Source: Oscillospiraceae bacterium (lineage in GTDB: Bacteria; Bacillota; Clostridia; Oscillospirales; Acutalibacteraceae). Taken from it: DNA of 64,000 nt. The DNA lies in assembly GCA_015066015.1 (NCBI GenBank), contig SVPE01000006.1, forward strand, positions 62,001 through 126,000. Reading direction: 5' to 3'. Each line of letters opens with the position of its first letter. Position 1 is the first letter of the stretch. Below the pieces are notes generated by a model. The model was not told where the DNA came from, ran no database searches, and was given only the letters and a program-made list of their open reading frames with translations. The position numbers were made by a program, and so were the translations under genes. Shown here in pieces: positions 50,356 through 58,064 of the stretch.

Positions 50356-51567
50356 ATGCAACCACATTATGGTGCCTTGGGCTTTCTTGAAGCTCAAGGC
50401 GAAAATGACATTCTTTTTGAGCTTGTTTTCGGGTTTATCGGAGTTTTTGTCGGATGGCTCATTGTAACGACTATAAAAAAACCGCAAACAAAAAATGAAA
50501 TTAATTTCTCTGTAAGTCTTTCAATGTGCATTTCAGGTACACTTGTTATTCTCAAGGAGATAGCTGAATTCTTTATTGATTTTTTCACCGGCTCAAACCT
50601 GCTGAAGGCTGACTTTGTTGAAGACGATCACTGGCTTTACCGCCTTTTGGGTTTCGGAATGTCACCTTATGAGCAGCGTCCGCTTCTGGACACGGACGAG
50701 GATATGCTATTGTCGCTTCTGTCTACATTGCTTACGACAGCTATGCTTTATCTTTATCTCAGGCTCAAAAATAAAGCTCTTTACATAAAAGCCGAAGCAA
50801 CAAAAGTGCCTTTTATACTGAAAGAAAAAATCAGAGACAAAATAGCTCTCGAAAAGGAAAAGCTCAGAAACGACTGTTCTGTTGCCGACACACTTTTGTG
50901 GTGGTGCACAAGAGCATTGATGGCATATGCTTTTGTTGTAATGGAAAACCGTGCAGAGGCTAATCTGCTTCTTGCGAACTTTGTCGGAACCTTTGCAATA
51001 ACCATCATTCACTTTATCTTTCCTTCAGAAAGCTTCTTTTCGAAAATAAGCTACCGCACACAAAGCCTTATCACCGTGATCGTTTTTCTCGGCTCTTATT
51101 GCGGAAACTACGTTATGATGTATAACATCCTTCCGAGATTTGATCTTTTTCTTCACTTTATCTCCGGTACTTTATGTGTCCTTGGCGGATATTACATCAC
51201 GCTTACTCTTATCAGAGCGGAAAGTAAAAGAAATGTCCTTCTCATAAGTCTTTTTGCCTTTTGCTTTTCCTGCCTTGTGATGCCCGCGTGGGAAATCAGT
51301 GAATTTATCGGTGATTTCATCTGGGGTACATCAAATCAGGGCTTCTACTGGGGACCTGCCGACAGCAGCTTTTTCTTCGTTCTTTTCGGAAGAGGTGCTT
51401 ACAACACGGCTCTTTACCCGTTGTTTGATACATTCTATGATGTTCTTCTCGCATTTTCAACCACTATTCCCACTGCTGTTGTTCTTTACATATATCTTTC
51501 TGTACGGCTTTATAAGAAAAAGATTAATGAGAATCAACCGGCAAAAAAATCCCTTACAGTAGGTTGA
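50356..51567 (+). CDS. polytopic membrane protein with internal duplication (DUF2238-like)
   Basis: The 403-aa product has about nine TM helices. The two halves resemble each other: 'EIAEFFIDFFTGSN' with 'PLLDTDEDMLLSLLSTLLTTAMLYLYLRL' in the first, and 'EISEFIGDFIWGTSN' with 'PLFDTFYDVLLAFSTTIPTAVVLYIYLSV' in the second. The segment 'FDLFLHFISGTL' is typical of DUF2238-like membrane proteins. Conserved Asp, Glu and His in the membrane might bind a metal, but the function is unknown. Its stop codon lies inside the -35 box of the next promoter. Confidence 0.75.
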   Translation: MQPHYGALGFLEAQGENDILFELVFGFIGVFVGWLIVTTIKKPQTKNEINFSVSLSMCISGTLVILKEIAEFFIDFFTGSNLLKADFVEDDHWLYRLLGFGMSPYEQRPLLDTDEDMLLSLLSTLLTTAMLYLYLRLKNKALYIKAEATKVPFILKEKIRDKIALEKEKLRNDCSVADTLLWWCTRALMAYAFVVMENRAEANLLLANFVGTFAITIIHFIFPSESFFSKISYRTQSLITVIVFLGSYCGNYVMMYNILPRFDLFLHFISGTLCVLGGYYITLTLIRAESKRNVLLISLFAFCFSCLVMPAWEISEFIGDFIWGTSNQGFYWGPADSSFFFVLFGRGAYNTALYPLFDTFYDVLLAFSTTIPTAVVLYIYLSVRLYKKKINENQPAKKSLTVG

Positions 51568-51592
51568 CAATTTTTGGCGATTATGTTAAAAT
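51564..51592 (+). promoter_or_regulatory. promoter of the riboswitch-ATPase unit
   Basis: TTGACA, a 17-bp spacer, TAAAAT. The TGA stop of the preceding gene lies within TTGACA. Confidence 0.8.
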
Positions 51593-51607
51593 AATTAAAG
51601 GTATATA

Positions 51608-51727
51608 AAAGGGGAGTAGCTCTCAGTTGCAAATCAACATCATGCCTTAACGGCTGGTTTGCAAGCCTTATTCAGGTAGCAAGACCTTTAGCGAAGTTCA
51701 AAATCAGCTTCGTTAAAGGTCTTTTTT
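51608..51727 (+). promoter_or_regulatory. yybP-ykoY (Mn2+) riboswitch with terminator
   Basis: The aptamer (51608-51689) has the conserved 5' block AAAGGGGAGTAGC and the 3' block GCAAGACCTTT, whose AAAGG/CCTTT ends form P1. The 3' block overlaps a 16-bp terminator stem (AAGACCTTTAGCGAAG with CTTCGTTAAAGGTCTT) followed by TTTTTTG. Mn2+ binding would stabilise P1 and prevent the terminator, an ON switch. The P-type ATPase begins 55 nt later. Confidence 0.9.
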
Positions 51728-51782
51728 GATATATTACAAAAAAATAAACAGATAATAATATCAAAACGAAAGGAAGACCCAT

Positions 51783-54476
51783 ATGAAACATTATTTACAC
51801 TCGGTTGATGAAGTTTTCACTCATGTTAACTCATCATCTGAAGGCCTTACCGAAGCAGAAGCTCAGGCAAGACTTGAAAAGAACGGGAAGAACAAGCTTG
51901 CAGAAGCTAAAAAGGATTCTCTCGTGAAAAAGTTCTTTGATCAGATGAAGGACCCGATGATCATAATCCTTATTGTTGCTGCAGCCATCTCTGCCATAAC
52001 AGAGTATATTGAAGCTTCTTCGGCAGGACATAGCTTTTTCCCGACAGATACACTTATTATTCTTGCAGTTGTTATTATAAATGCAGTTCTCGGTGTCATG
52101 CAGGAAAGTAAAGCAGAAAAGGCGGTTGAAGCTCTGCAGAAAATGTCAGCCGCAACTACCAAGACTCTTCGTGACGGCAAAATTGTAACTGTCAAGAGTG
52201 AAGATCTTGTTGTGGGTGATGTTATTCTTCTTGATGCAGGTGATGCAATCCCCGCCGACTGCCGTATTTTCGAATGTGCAAGCATGAAAATTGAGGAGGC
52301 TGCCCTCACAGGTGAATCTGTTCCCGTAACAAAGCTTGTCAATGCTCTTATGGGCAAGAAGGAAGAAAACGAGGTAGCTCTCGGTGACCGTAAGAATATG
52401 GCATATATGGGCTCGACTCTTGTTTACGGCCGCGGTAAGGCTGTTGTTGTTGCAACAGGTATGGAAACAGAAATGGGTAAGATTGCCAATGCTATCTCAC
52501 TTGCAGAGGAAGGCAAGACTCCCCTTGAAATTAAGCTCGAGCAGCTTTCAAAGATTCTTACAAAGCTCGTTCTCGGTGTTTGTGTAGTTATCTTCGGCTA
52601 TAATATCGCTATGTACTTTATCGGCGGATCGGAAGGTCTGTTCTATGAGGTGGCGCTTGACTCATTCATCACAGCTATTGCTCTTGCAGTTGCTGCTATC
52701 CCCGAAGGTCTTGTTGCAGTTATGACCATTGTTCTTTCAATTGGTGTTACCAATATGTCAAAGAAGAATGCGATTATACGTAAAATGAATGCGGTTGAGA
52801 CTCTCGGCTGTACTCAGATTATCTGTTCAGATAAGACCGGTACTCTTACTCAGAACGTAATGACAGTTGTTGATCATTATGCTCCCGATGAAAATCAGCT
52901 TGCAACCGCTATGGCTCTTTGCACAAATGCTGAGGTTGCAGAGGACGGAAAGGGCACAGGTGAGCCTGACGAGGTTGCTCTTATCAACTATGCAAAGTCA
53001 ATTTCTCTTCTTAAGTCTGAACTTATTAAAAAGTATCCCAGAATCGGTGAGGTACCCTTTGATTCAGGCAGAAAGATGATGTCAACAGTTCATAGCTTTG
53101 AAGGTGCATTCATTCAGTTTACAAAGGGTGCTCCTGACGAAATTCTCAAGAAGTGTACTCATATAGATATCAACGGCGAAGTCTTTGAAATGAACGACGA
53201 ATACCGTACTCAGATTTCTGATGAAAACACAAGAATGGGTAACAAGGCACTTCGTGTATTCGCTGTTGCATATAAAAAATATGATACAGCTCCTACTGTA
53301 TTTGAATCAGAAGTACTTGAAAACGGAATGACATTTATCGGTCTTACCGGTATGATCGACCCGGTACGTCCTGAAGTTAAGGACGCCATCATTGAATGCC
53401 GCGGCGCAGGTATCACACCTATTATGATTACAGGTGACCATATCAACACCGCAAAGGCTATTGCGCGTGAGCTTGGTATTCTTACTGACGACAGTCAGGC
53501 TATGATGGGCGCAGATATTGATAAGTACTCTGATGAAGAGTTTGAAAAGGTTGTTGAAAACGTATTCGTTTACGCACGTGTTCAGCCTGAGCATAAGACA
53601 AGAATAGTCAATGCATGGAAAAACAAGGGCTATGTAACCGCTATGACCGGTGACGGTGTTAACGATGCACCCTCAATCAAGAGTGCAGACATCGGTGTAG
53701 GTATGGGCATCACAGGTACCGACGTTACAAAGAACGTTGCAGATATGGTTCTCACAGACGATAACTTTGCAACAATCGTTGGTGCAGTTTCAGAGGGCAG
53801 AAGAATTTATGACAACATCAGAAAAGCCATTCAGTTCCTTCTCGGATCAAACCTTTCAGAGGTTGTCTCAATCTTTTTTGCAACAATTATGGGCTTTACC
53901 ATTCTTGAAGCTCCTCACCTTCTTTTCATTAACCTTGTAACAGACAGTATTCCTGCTCTTGCACTCGGACTTGAAAAGCCTGAGGCAAACATCATGAGAA
54001 GAAAACCCAGAAGCAAGACAGACGGTATTTTCGCAGGCGGTCTCGGCTTTGACTGTGCTTATCAGGGCTTACTTGTAAGTATCCTTACGGTCGCAGCCTT
54101 CTATATCGGCGAATGGCTTGAAACCGGTCACCTTATTTTCAGAAACATTCCCGACAGCTCAGAGGGTATGACAATGGCATTCTTCACAATGGCTATGTGT
54201 GAAATCTTCCACTCCTTCAACATGCGCTCACAGAGAGGTTCATCAGTTGCTATGGTCTTCAAGGGCCACCACAACATTGCTCTTTACGGCGCTATGATCG
54301 GTTCATTCCTTCTTACAACTGCAGTTGTTGAGATTGACTTCCTTTCAAATCTCTTCGGCTTTGCACATCTTGATCTCAAGGCATATCTTATCTCTCTCGG
54401 TCTTTCAGTTCTTATTATTCCCATTGTTGAAGTTATCAAGGCTATTCAGAGAGCTATGTCAAAGAAAAAGGCATAA
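51783..54476 (+). CDS. P-type cation-transporting ATPase (Ca2+/Mn2+, PII type)
   Basis: The 897-aa protein has the P-type layout: the actuator 'EEAALTGESVPVTK', membrane helix 4 'AVAAIPEGLVAVMT', phosphorylation site 'ICSDKTGTLTQN' (Asp is phosphorylated), nucleotide-binding 'FTKGAPDEIL', and hinge 'MTGDGVNDAPSIKSADIGVGMG'. About ten TM helices are present. The PEGL motif and length place it with SERCA-like Ca2+ ATPases. Control by a yybP-ykoY riboswitch argues that Mn2+ is the relevant substrate in vivo, with export from the cytoplasm, as for B. subtilis YoaB-type pumps. It has SD GAAAGGAAG and a strong terminator. Confidence 0.93.
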   Translation: MKHYLHSVDEVFTHVNSSSEGLTEAEAQARLEKNGKNKLAEAKKDSLVKKFFDQMKDPMIIILIVAAAISAITEYIEASSAGHSFFPTDTLIILAVVIINAVLGVMQESKAEKAVEALQKMSAATTKTLRDGKIVTVKSEDLVVGDVILLDAGDAIPADCRIFECASMKIEEAALTGESVPVTKLVNALMGKKEENEVALGDRKNMAYMGSTLVYGRGKAVVVATGMETEMGKIANAISLAEEGKTPLEIKLEQLSKILTKLVLGVCVVIFGYNIAMYFIGGSEGLFYEVALDSFITAIALAVAAIPEGLVAVMTIVLSIGVTNMSKKNAIIRKMNAVETLGCTQIICSDKTGTLTQNVMTVVDHYAPDENQLATAMALCTNAEVAEDGKGTGEPDEVALINYAKSISLLKSELIKKYPRIGEVPFDSGRKMMSTVHSFEGAFIQFTKGAPDEILKKCTHIDINGEVFEMNDEYRTQISDENTRMGNKALRVFAVAYKKYDTAPTVFESEVLENGMTFIGLTGMIDPVRPEVKDAIIECRGAGITPIMITGDHINTAKAIARELGILTDDSQAMMGADIDKYSDEEFEKVVENVFVYARVQPEHKTRIVNAWKNKGYVTAMTGDGVNDAPSIKSADIGVGMGITGTDVTKNVADMVLTDDNFATIVGAVSEGRRIYDNIRKAIQFLLGSNLSEVVSIFFATIMGFTILEAPHLLFINLVTDSIPALALGLEKPEANIMRRKPRSKTDGIFAGGLGFDCAYQGLLVSILTVAAFYIGEWLETGHLIFRNIPDSSEGMTMAFFTMAMCEIFHSFNMRSQRGSSVAMVFKGHHNIALYGAMIGSFLLTTAVVEIDFLSNLFGFAHLDLKAYLISLGLSVLIIPIVEVIKAIQRAMSKKKA

Positions 54477-54491
54477 ATTAAATTGTATCAG

Positions 54492-54526
54492 TCGGGGCAC
54501 AGTGAGCTGTTGCCCCGATTTTTTTA
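54492..54526 (+). terminator. terminator of the P-type ATPase gene
   Basis: TCGGGGCA / TGCCCCGA stem followed by TTTTTTTTA. Confidence 0.85.
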
Positions 54527-54578
54527 TGTCTTGTATATACAACAGGACTCAATTTAAATAAAATTAAAAGAAAATGCC

Positions 54579-54607
54579 TTGACGGTATCGGCTATATACT
54601 GTATTAT
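54579..54607 (+). promoter_or_regulatory. promoter of the Big2-domain secreted protein gene
   Basis: TTGACG, a 17-bp spacer, TATTAT; the ATG is 64 nt downstream. Confidence 0.65.
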
Positions 54608-54670
54608 ATTGGTAGCGGCAAAATGGAAAAATATTGCTGAAAATCTACAGAGCAAAAGGAGCGCTTTTTT

Positions 54671-57319
54671 ATGAAAAGAACCCTGGCTATTATTCTTTCA
54701 CTTACCCTTCTTCTGGGTATGTGTATACCTGTTCTTGCAACAGACGGAAATGTTGCTGAAACAACAGATTCGTCTGCAATGTTCAGACTTATTGTTCCTG
54801 AGAACTGGGAACTTGAAATCGGTGATAGCAGAACCGTAGACTATGCTTTCGGCGGCACCGAAAACCGTGCTCTTACCTGGAGTGCAGACCCTGCGGATAT
54901 TGCAAAGGTGGATCTTTGGGGCAGAGTAACTGCTCTTAAGGAAGGTACTGCAGTTATTACCGCACAGAACAGTGACGGACTTACTGACAGTGTTGAGCTT
55001 AAGGTTGTAAAAGAAAGCACAAAGCTCAGGCAGGAGCTTAAGAAGGTTGACTTTACAGGTGAAGCAGCCACGGAAGGTACAAACCTTCAGAAGCTTGTAA
55101 CACGTTACGAGCCTGACAGTAAGGATGTACCTGCTGATGTTAAGGATACATCAAAATATGCCCAAGCTCAGAAAGCGGTCACTGCAGACGGCGCAACCTG
55201 GGAAATTACTGCTTACGGTGTGCTTCGTACCGATGAGAATGCTGAAAACAAAAGAGACATTGAGCAGCGCTTTATGGGCGACAGATACTTCTATGCAAAT
55301 GATACAACTGACGGTAAGGTTCTCGCAATCTTCCCTGACGGCAAAAACGGTATCTGGACAGTAATGGAAGAAGGCTATAGCCATATTGATATGGTTGAAA
55401 TGAACGGTACAGACAAGGCTGCAACAATGAGCGATACCACCCAGGCTCATGTTGCAAGACGCGGTATGGTTTCAAATGCTTATCTTATTGACGGCGAATG
55501 GATTCCTGAGGAAAGTGATAACGACGGACTCTGGACCTCAATGTACGGCGGCGGTGAGCTTATGCGTTATGCCGTTTTAAAGAACGATCCAAATGCAACA
55601 GCCGAAGAAATTGCAGCAGCAAAGAAGACTGCAACTCTTTCTGTAGAGGCAGTGCTTCTTCTTACATACATCTCGATGCGTGAGGGCACAGTAGAGTCCT
55701 ATTACCGTGCACAGAGAAACGGCAGCGCAACCGATTACGAAAAAGGTAAGTACTACACCAACGAGGCTATGCTTAGCGGCGGTGACACTTCCCAAAATAT
55801 ACCCTACGAAAGCCCTGCAGACGCTTTCAACGAAATGTATAGCTCATATATGAGACTTGCAAAGAGATCCTATGTTCAGGATTATCCCGAAAACGCAAAC
55901 CTTGCAATTTTTAATCCCGAGGGCTGGGCAGATCCTAACACAACAGAAGGCGACTATGCAAAGCGCACAAGACTTCTCGAAGGCTTCTGGGCAAGAACAT
56001 ATTCTTTCAAGAGTGAAAAAGAGGCAGGTCACAGTGACTATGACGGATATGCTTATTGGTCGCATAACGGTGACGGTACAGCGACAGGTATGTCCACAAA
56101 GACCTACGGTGACGGCAGTGACTTCCTTCTTCACAATGAAAACTACCGTGGTCTTGAGGTGAATGCTACAGGTTCAATTCCCGAAAGACTCTGGAATGAT
56201 CTCATTGGTGCAGATTACAAAATTTCCGATATCGTTTATAAAGGCGACACAAGCTCCGACGAAATTATTGGTCACCTCTTCCTTTATAAGCTTGCATACG
56301 ACATCCTTGCACCCGAGGATCCCGAACTAAAGGCAATGCTCGAGGAAACAATGGAGAAGTTTGCTCAGCATCTGTCTGATAACTCATATTGTATGGTTGA
56401 CGGCTCAGGTCAGCCTACAACATGGGCAAAGTTCTCAAGAACCTATTTCCACAACGGTCAGGTTCTTGGCGGCGCACCTCTTAATGCGCTTGTTATGCTT
56501 ACAGGCTTCAAGGTTGCAGCTTACATCACAGGTAATCAGAAATGGGAAGACGAATACAGAATGGCAGCTCTTGAGGAAGGTTATGAATTTGCCGAAATCA
56601 TGACTCAGGAAAGTGAAAGATACAACATGTGTATCCTTGAGGTTGTAAACGGCGTTTCACCTGTTCTCGGGTTTATTCTCCGTCCTCTTGTAGGTACAAA
56701 TATCTTCAAGTCAATTTATCGTCTTATTCTCAATTACTCCGACGAGGAAATGGCGATGCTCGGTTTCTATACTCTTTTCCAGCTTGAGGATGATGAAGAG
56801 CTTCTCACTTACTACAGAGCAGCTCTTGAGGACTGGTGGTATTCAATGAGCACAAGTGAAAATGCTCTCTGGTACTACATTTATCAGCTTGCTTATCCCG
56901 ATGAAGTCAAGACTGACTATTACGGAAACAGTGTTATTGACACTGCATCATGGGTGCTTGATCGTCATCCTATTGATCTTCGCCGTCTTGGTGCAAGCAA
57001 TTCCAAGCGTGACGATATTTACGAGCTTGATCTTGATGATGTAGGTATCGGTGAAACAGAAGAGCTTTCATTCGATGCAAACGGATATGTTCCTCCCTTC
57101 TGGAATTCCGACAATAACACTCTCAAGATGATTGGTATTGTTCTCGGTCTTGGTAAGCTTGACTGGGCAGTTGCTCCTGCTGACGAAAGAGCACTTCATA
57201 AATACAACGGCTCGACCTATGTAATGGACGGTGCTTACAATCCCGGAGAAATGGAAGGTTCAACGACCTACTCACTTCCCTACTGGATGGGTAGATACCA
57301 TAATATGTTGGTTGAGTGA
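54671..57319 (+). CDS. large secreted protein: Big2 domain plus helical (glycosidase-like?) region
   Basis: The 882-aa product has a signal peptide (MKRTLAIILSLTLLLGMCIPVLA). Residues ~35-118 form a Big2 Ig-like domain ('RALTWSADPADIAKVDLWGRVTALKEGTAVITA'). The remaining ~750 residues are largely helical and rich in Tyr and Trp, e.g. 'GEYAYWSHNG'-like 'YDGYAYWSHNGDG' and 'WWYSMSTSENALWYYIYQLAYPDE'. The tail is 'STTYSLPYWMGRYHNMLVE'. This is reminiscent of (alpha/alpha)6-barrel glycosidases, but I cannot name a family or a catalytic pair. There is no LPXTG or S-layer anchor. Its original terminator was split by the element that follows. Confidence 0.75.
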   Translation: MKRTLAIILSLTLLLGMCIPVLATDGNVAETTDSSAMFRLIVPENWELEIGDSRTVDYAFGGTENRALTWSADPADIAKVDLWGRVTALKEGTAVITAQNSDGLTDSVELKVVKESTKLRQELKKVDFTGEAATEGTNLQKLVTRYEPDSKDVPADVKDTSKYAQAQKAVTADGATWEITAYGVLRTDENAENKRDIEQRFMGDRYFYANDTTDGKVLAIFPDGKNGIWTVMEEGYSHIDMVEMNGTDKAATMSDTTQAHVARRGMVSNAYLIDGEWIPEESDNDGLWTSMYGGGELMRYAVLKNDPNATAEEIAAAKKTATLSVEAVLLLTYISMREGTVESYYRAQRNGSATDYEKGKYYTNEAMLSGGDTSQNIPYESPADAFNEMYSSYMRLAKRSYVQDYPENANLAIFNPEGWADPNTTEGDYAKRTRLLEGFWARTYSFKSEKEAGHSDYDGYAYWSHNGDGTATGMSTKTYGDGSDFLLHNENYRGLEVNATGSIPERLWNDLIGADYKISDIVYKGDTSSDEIIGHLFLYKLAYDILAPEDPELKAMLEETMEKFAQHLSDNSYCMVDGSGQPTTWAKFSRTYFHNGQVLGGAPLNALVMLTGFKVAAYITGNQKWEDEYRMAALEEGYEFAEIMTQESERYNMCILEVVNGVSPVLGFILRPLVGTNIFKSIYRLILNYSDEEMAMLGFYTLFQLEDDEELLTYYRAALEDWWYSMSTSENALWYYIYQLAYPDEVKTDYYGNSVIDTASWVLDRHPIDLRRLGASNSKRDDIYELDLDDVGIGETEELSFDANGYVPPFWNSDNNTLKMIGIVLGLGKLDWAVAPADERALHKYNGSTYVMDGAYNPGEMEGSTTYSLPYWMGRYHNMLVE

Positions 57320-57336
57320 TTAAAGTAAAAAGGTAA

Positions 57337-57634
57337 AGGCGCGGATTTTATATCCGCGCCTCAGACTGTCGATAAAGCCGCAAGAACATATATGCGGAAT
57401 AATATATATACATATAAATTAAAGCAAAGATAATAACAATATTGCCAACAAAATCCGGAGGAACATCGAATTCCCCCGGATTTTCGCATATATTTGCCAT
57501 TTTTTCGCCCTCTCGGAGTACCACTGTACGCCTTCGGGGCGAAGAAAAAGGCATCTTGCACCTTTCTCAACAGTCCGACAGCTTGTCGAAAATACTTTTC
57601 GACAAGCTGAGGCGCGGATTTTATATCCGCGCCT
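57337..57634 (+). mobile_element. MITE-like element copy B inside a duplicated terminator
   Basis: The 248-bp element (57362-57609) begins CAGACTGTCGATAAAG and ends CTTTTCGACAAGCTG, like copy A; their last ~120 bp differ by one base. It is flanked by exact 25-bp repeats (57337-57361 and 57610-57634): palindromic arms GGCGCGG and CCGCGCC around ATTTTATAT, plus one flanking base each side. The distal repeat continues GTTTTTG, which makes it the intrinsic terminator of the Big2 gene. The proximal copy has lost its T-run to the insertion. The palindrome differs from that of copy A, so it comes from the target, not the element. Confidence 0.8.
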
Positions 57635-57669
57635 GTTTTTGCCCTTGAATGTGGGGAGTAAAAAATTAT

Positions 57670-57819
57670 GCGGTGAGACTCAACGCGTACGCGTTGTCGA
57701 AAAGAGCATGATAAAGTTGCTTAAAGAGAAAGAGTATAGGTTGTTGGTGTTCGCTGAAGACAGATGTGTGGGTGTTCTTTTCGCCCCGGCTTTCTGTGGA
57801 AAGCCGGGGGTCTCACCGC
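57670..57819. other. cloverleaf (four-way junction) element 2
   Basis: GCGGTGAGAC (57670-57679) pairs with GTCTCACCGC (57810-57819) as a 10-bp outer stem. Inside are CAACGCGTACGCGTTG (a 16-bp palindrome), a long stem CGAAAAGAGCA / TGTTCTTTTCG (57698-57708 with 57773-57783, one wobble) closing a ~64-nt loop, and CCCCGGCTTT-CTGTGG-AAAGCCGGGG. The layout equals that of the elements at 44208 and 61052. The 73-aa track ORF through it lacks an SD and is rejected. The rest of the 745-bp gene-free stretch 57320-58064 holds copy B of the MITE-like element and a terminator. Confidence 0.6.
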
Positions 57820-57926
57820 TGCCCGTGATCAGTATAGAAAACAGGCACGGTGTTCGCTAAGCTCTCATAAGGCAGCTTTTATTTTTTTCTACGAAACTGC
57901 GAAAAATTGCATGTGTAGGAAAAGGC

Positions 57927-57966
57927 AAAAACCACCGATAACGCTGTCGCGTATCGGTGGTTTTTA
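57927..57966. terminator. bidirectional terminator
   Basis: AAAAACCACCGATA / TATCGGTGGTTTTT stem with an 11-nt loop. It can end transcripts from cloverleaf element 2 (plus) or from the hydrolase gene (minus). Confidence 0.8.
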
Positions 57967-58064
57967 ACTCATTATTGTGCCGCAAGTTCACATCATAAAG
58001 AAAAACTTTTTTATGGGAGATCGGCATTCTCTGTGTCCTGTTTGAAAGGATTATGTTATTGTGT

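Noticed and set aside
57639-57860. 73-aa plus-strand ORF after MITE-like copy B
   Set aside because: It starts at a TTG without SD and runs through the paired arms of cloverleaf element 2; the codon pattern is explained by the hairpins.
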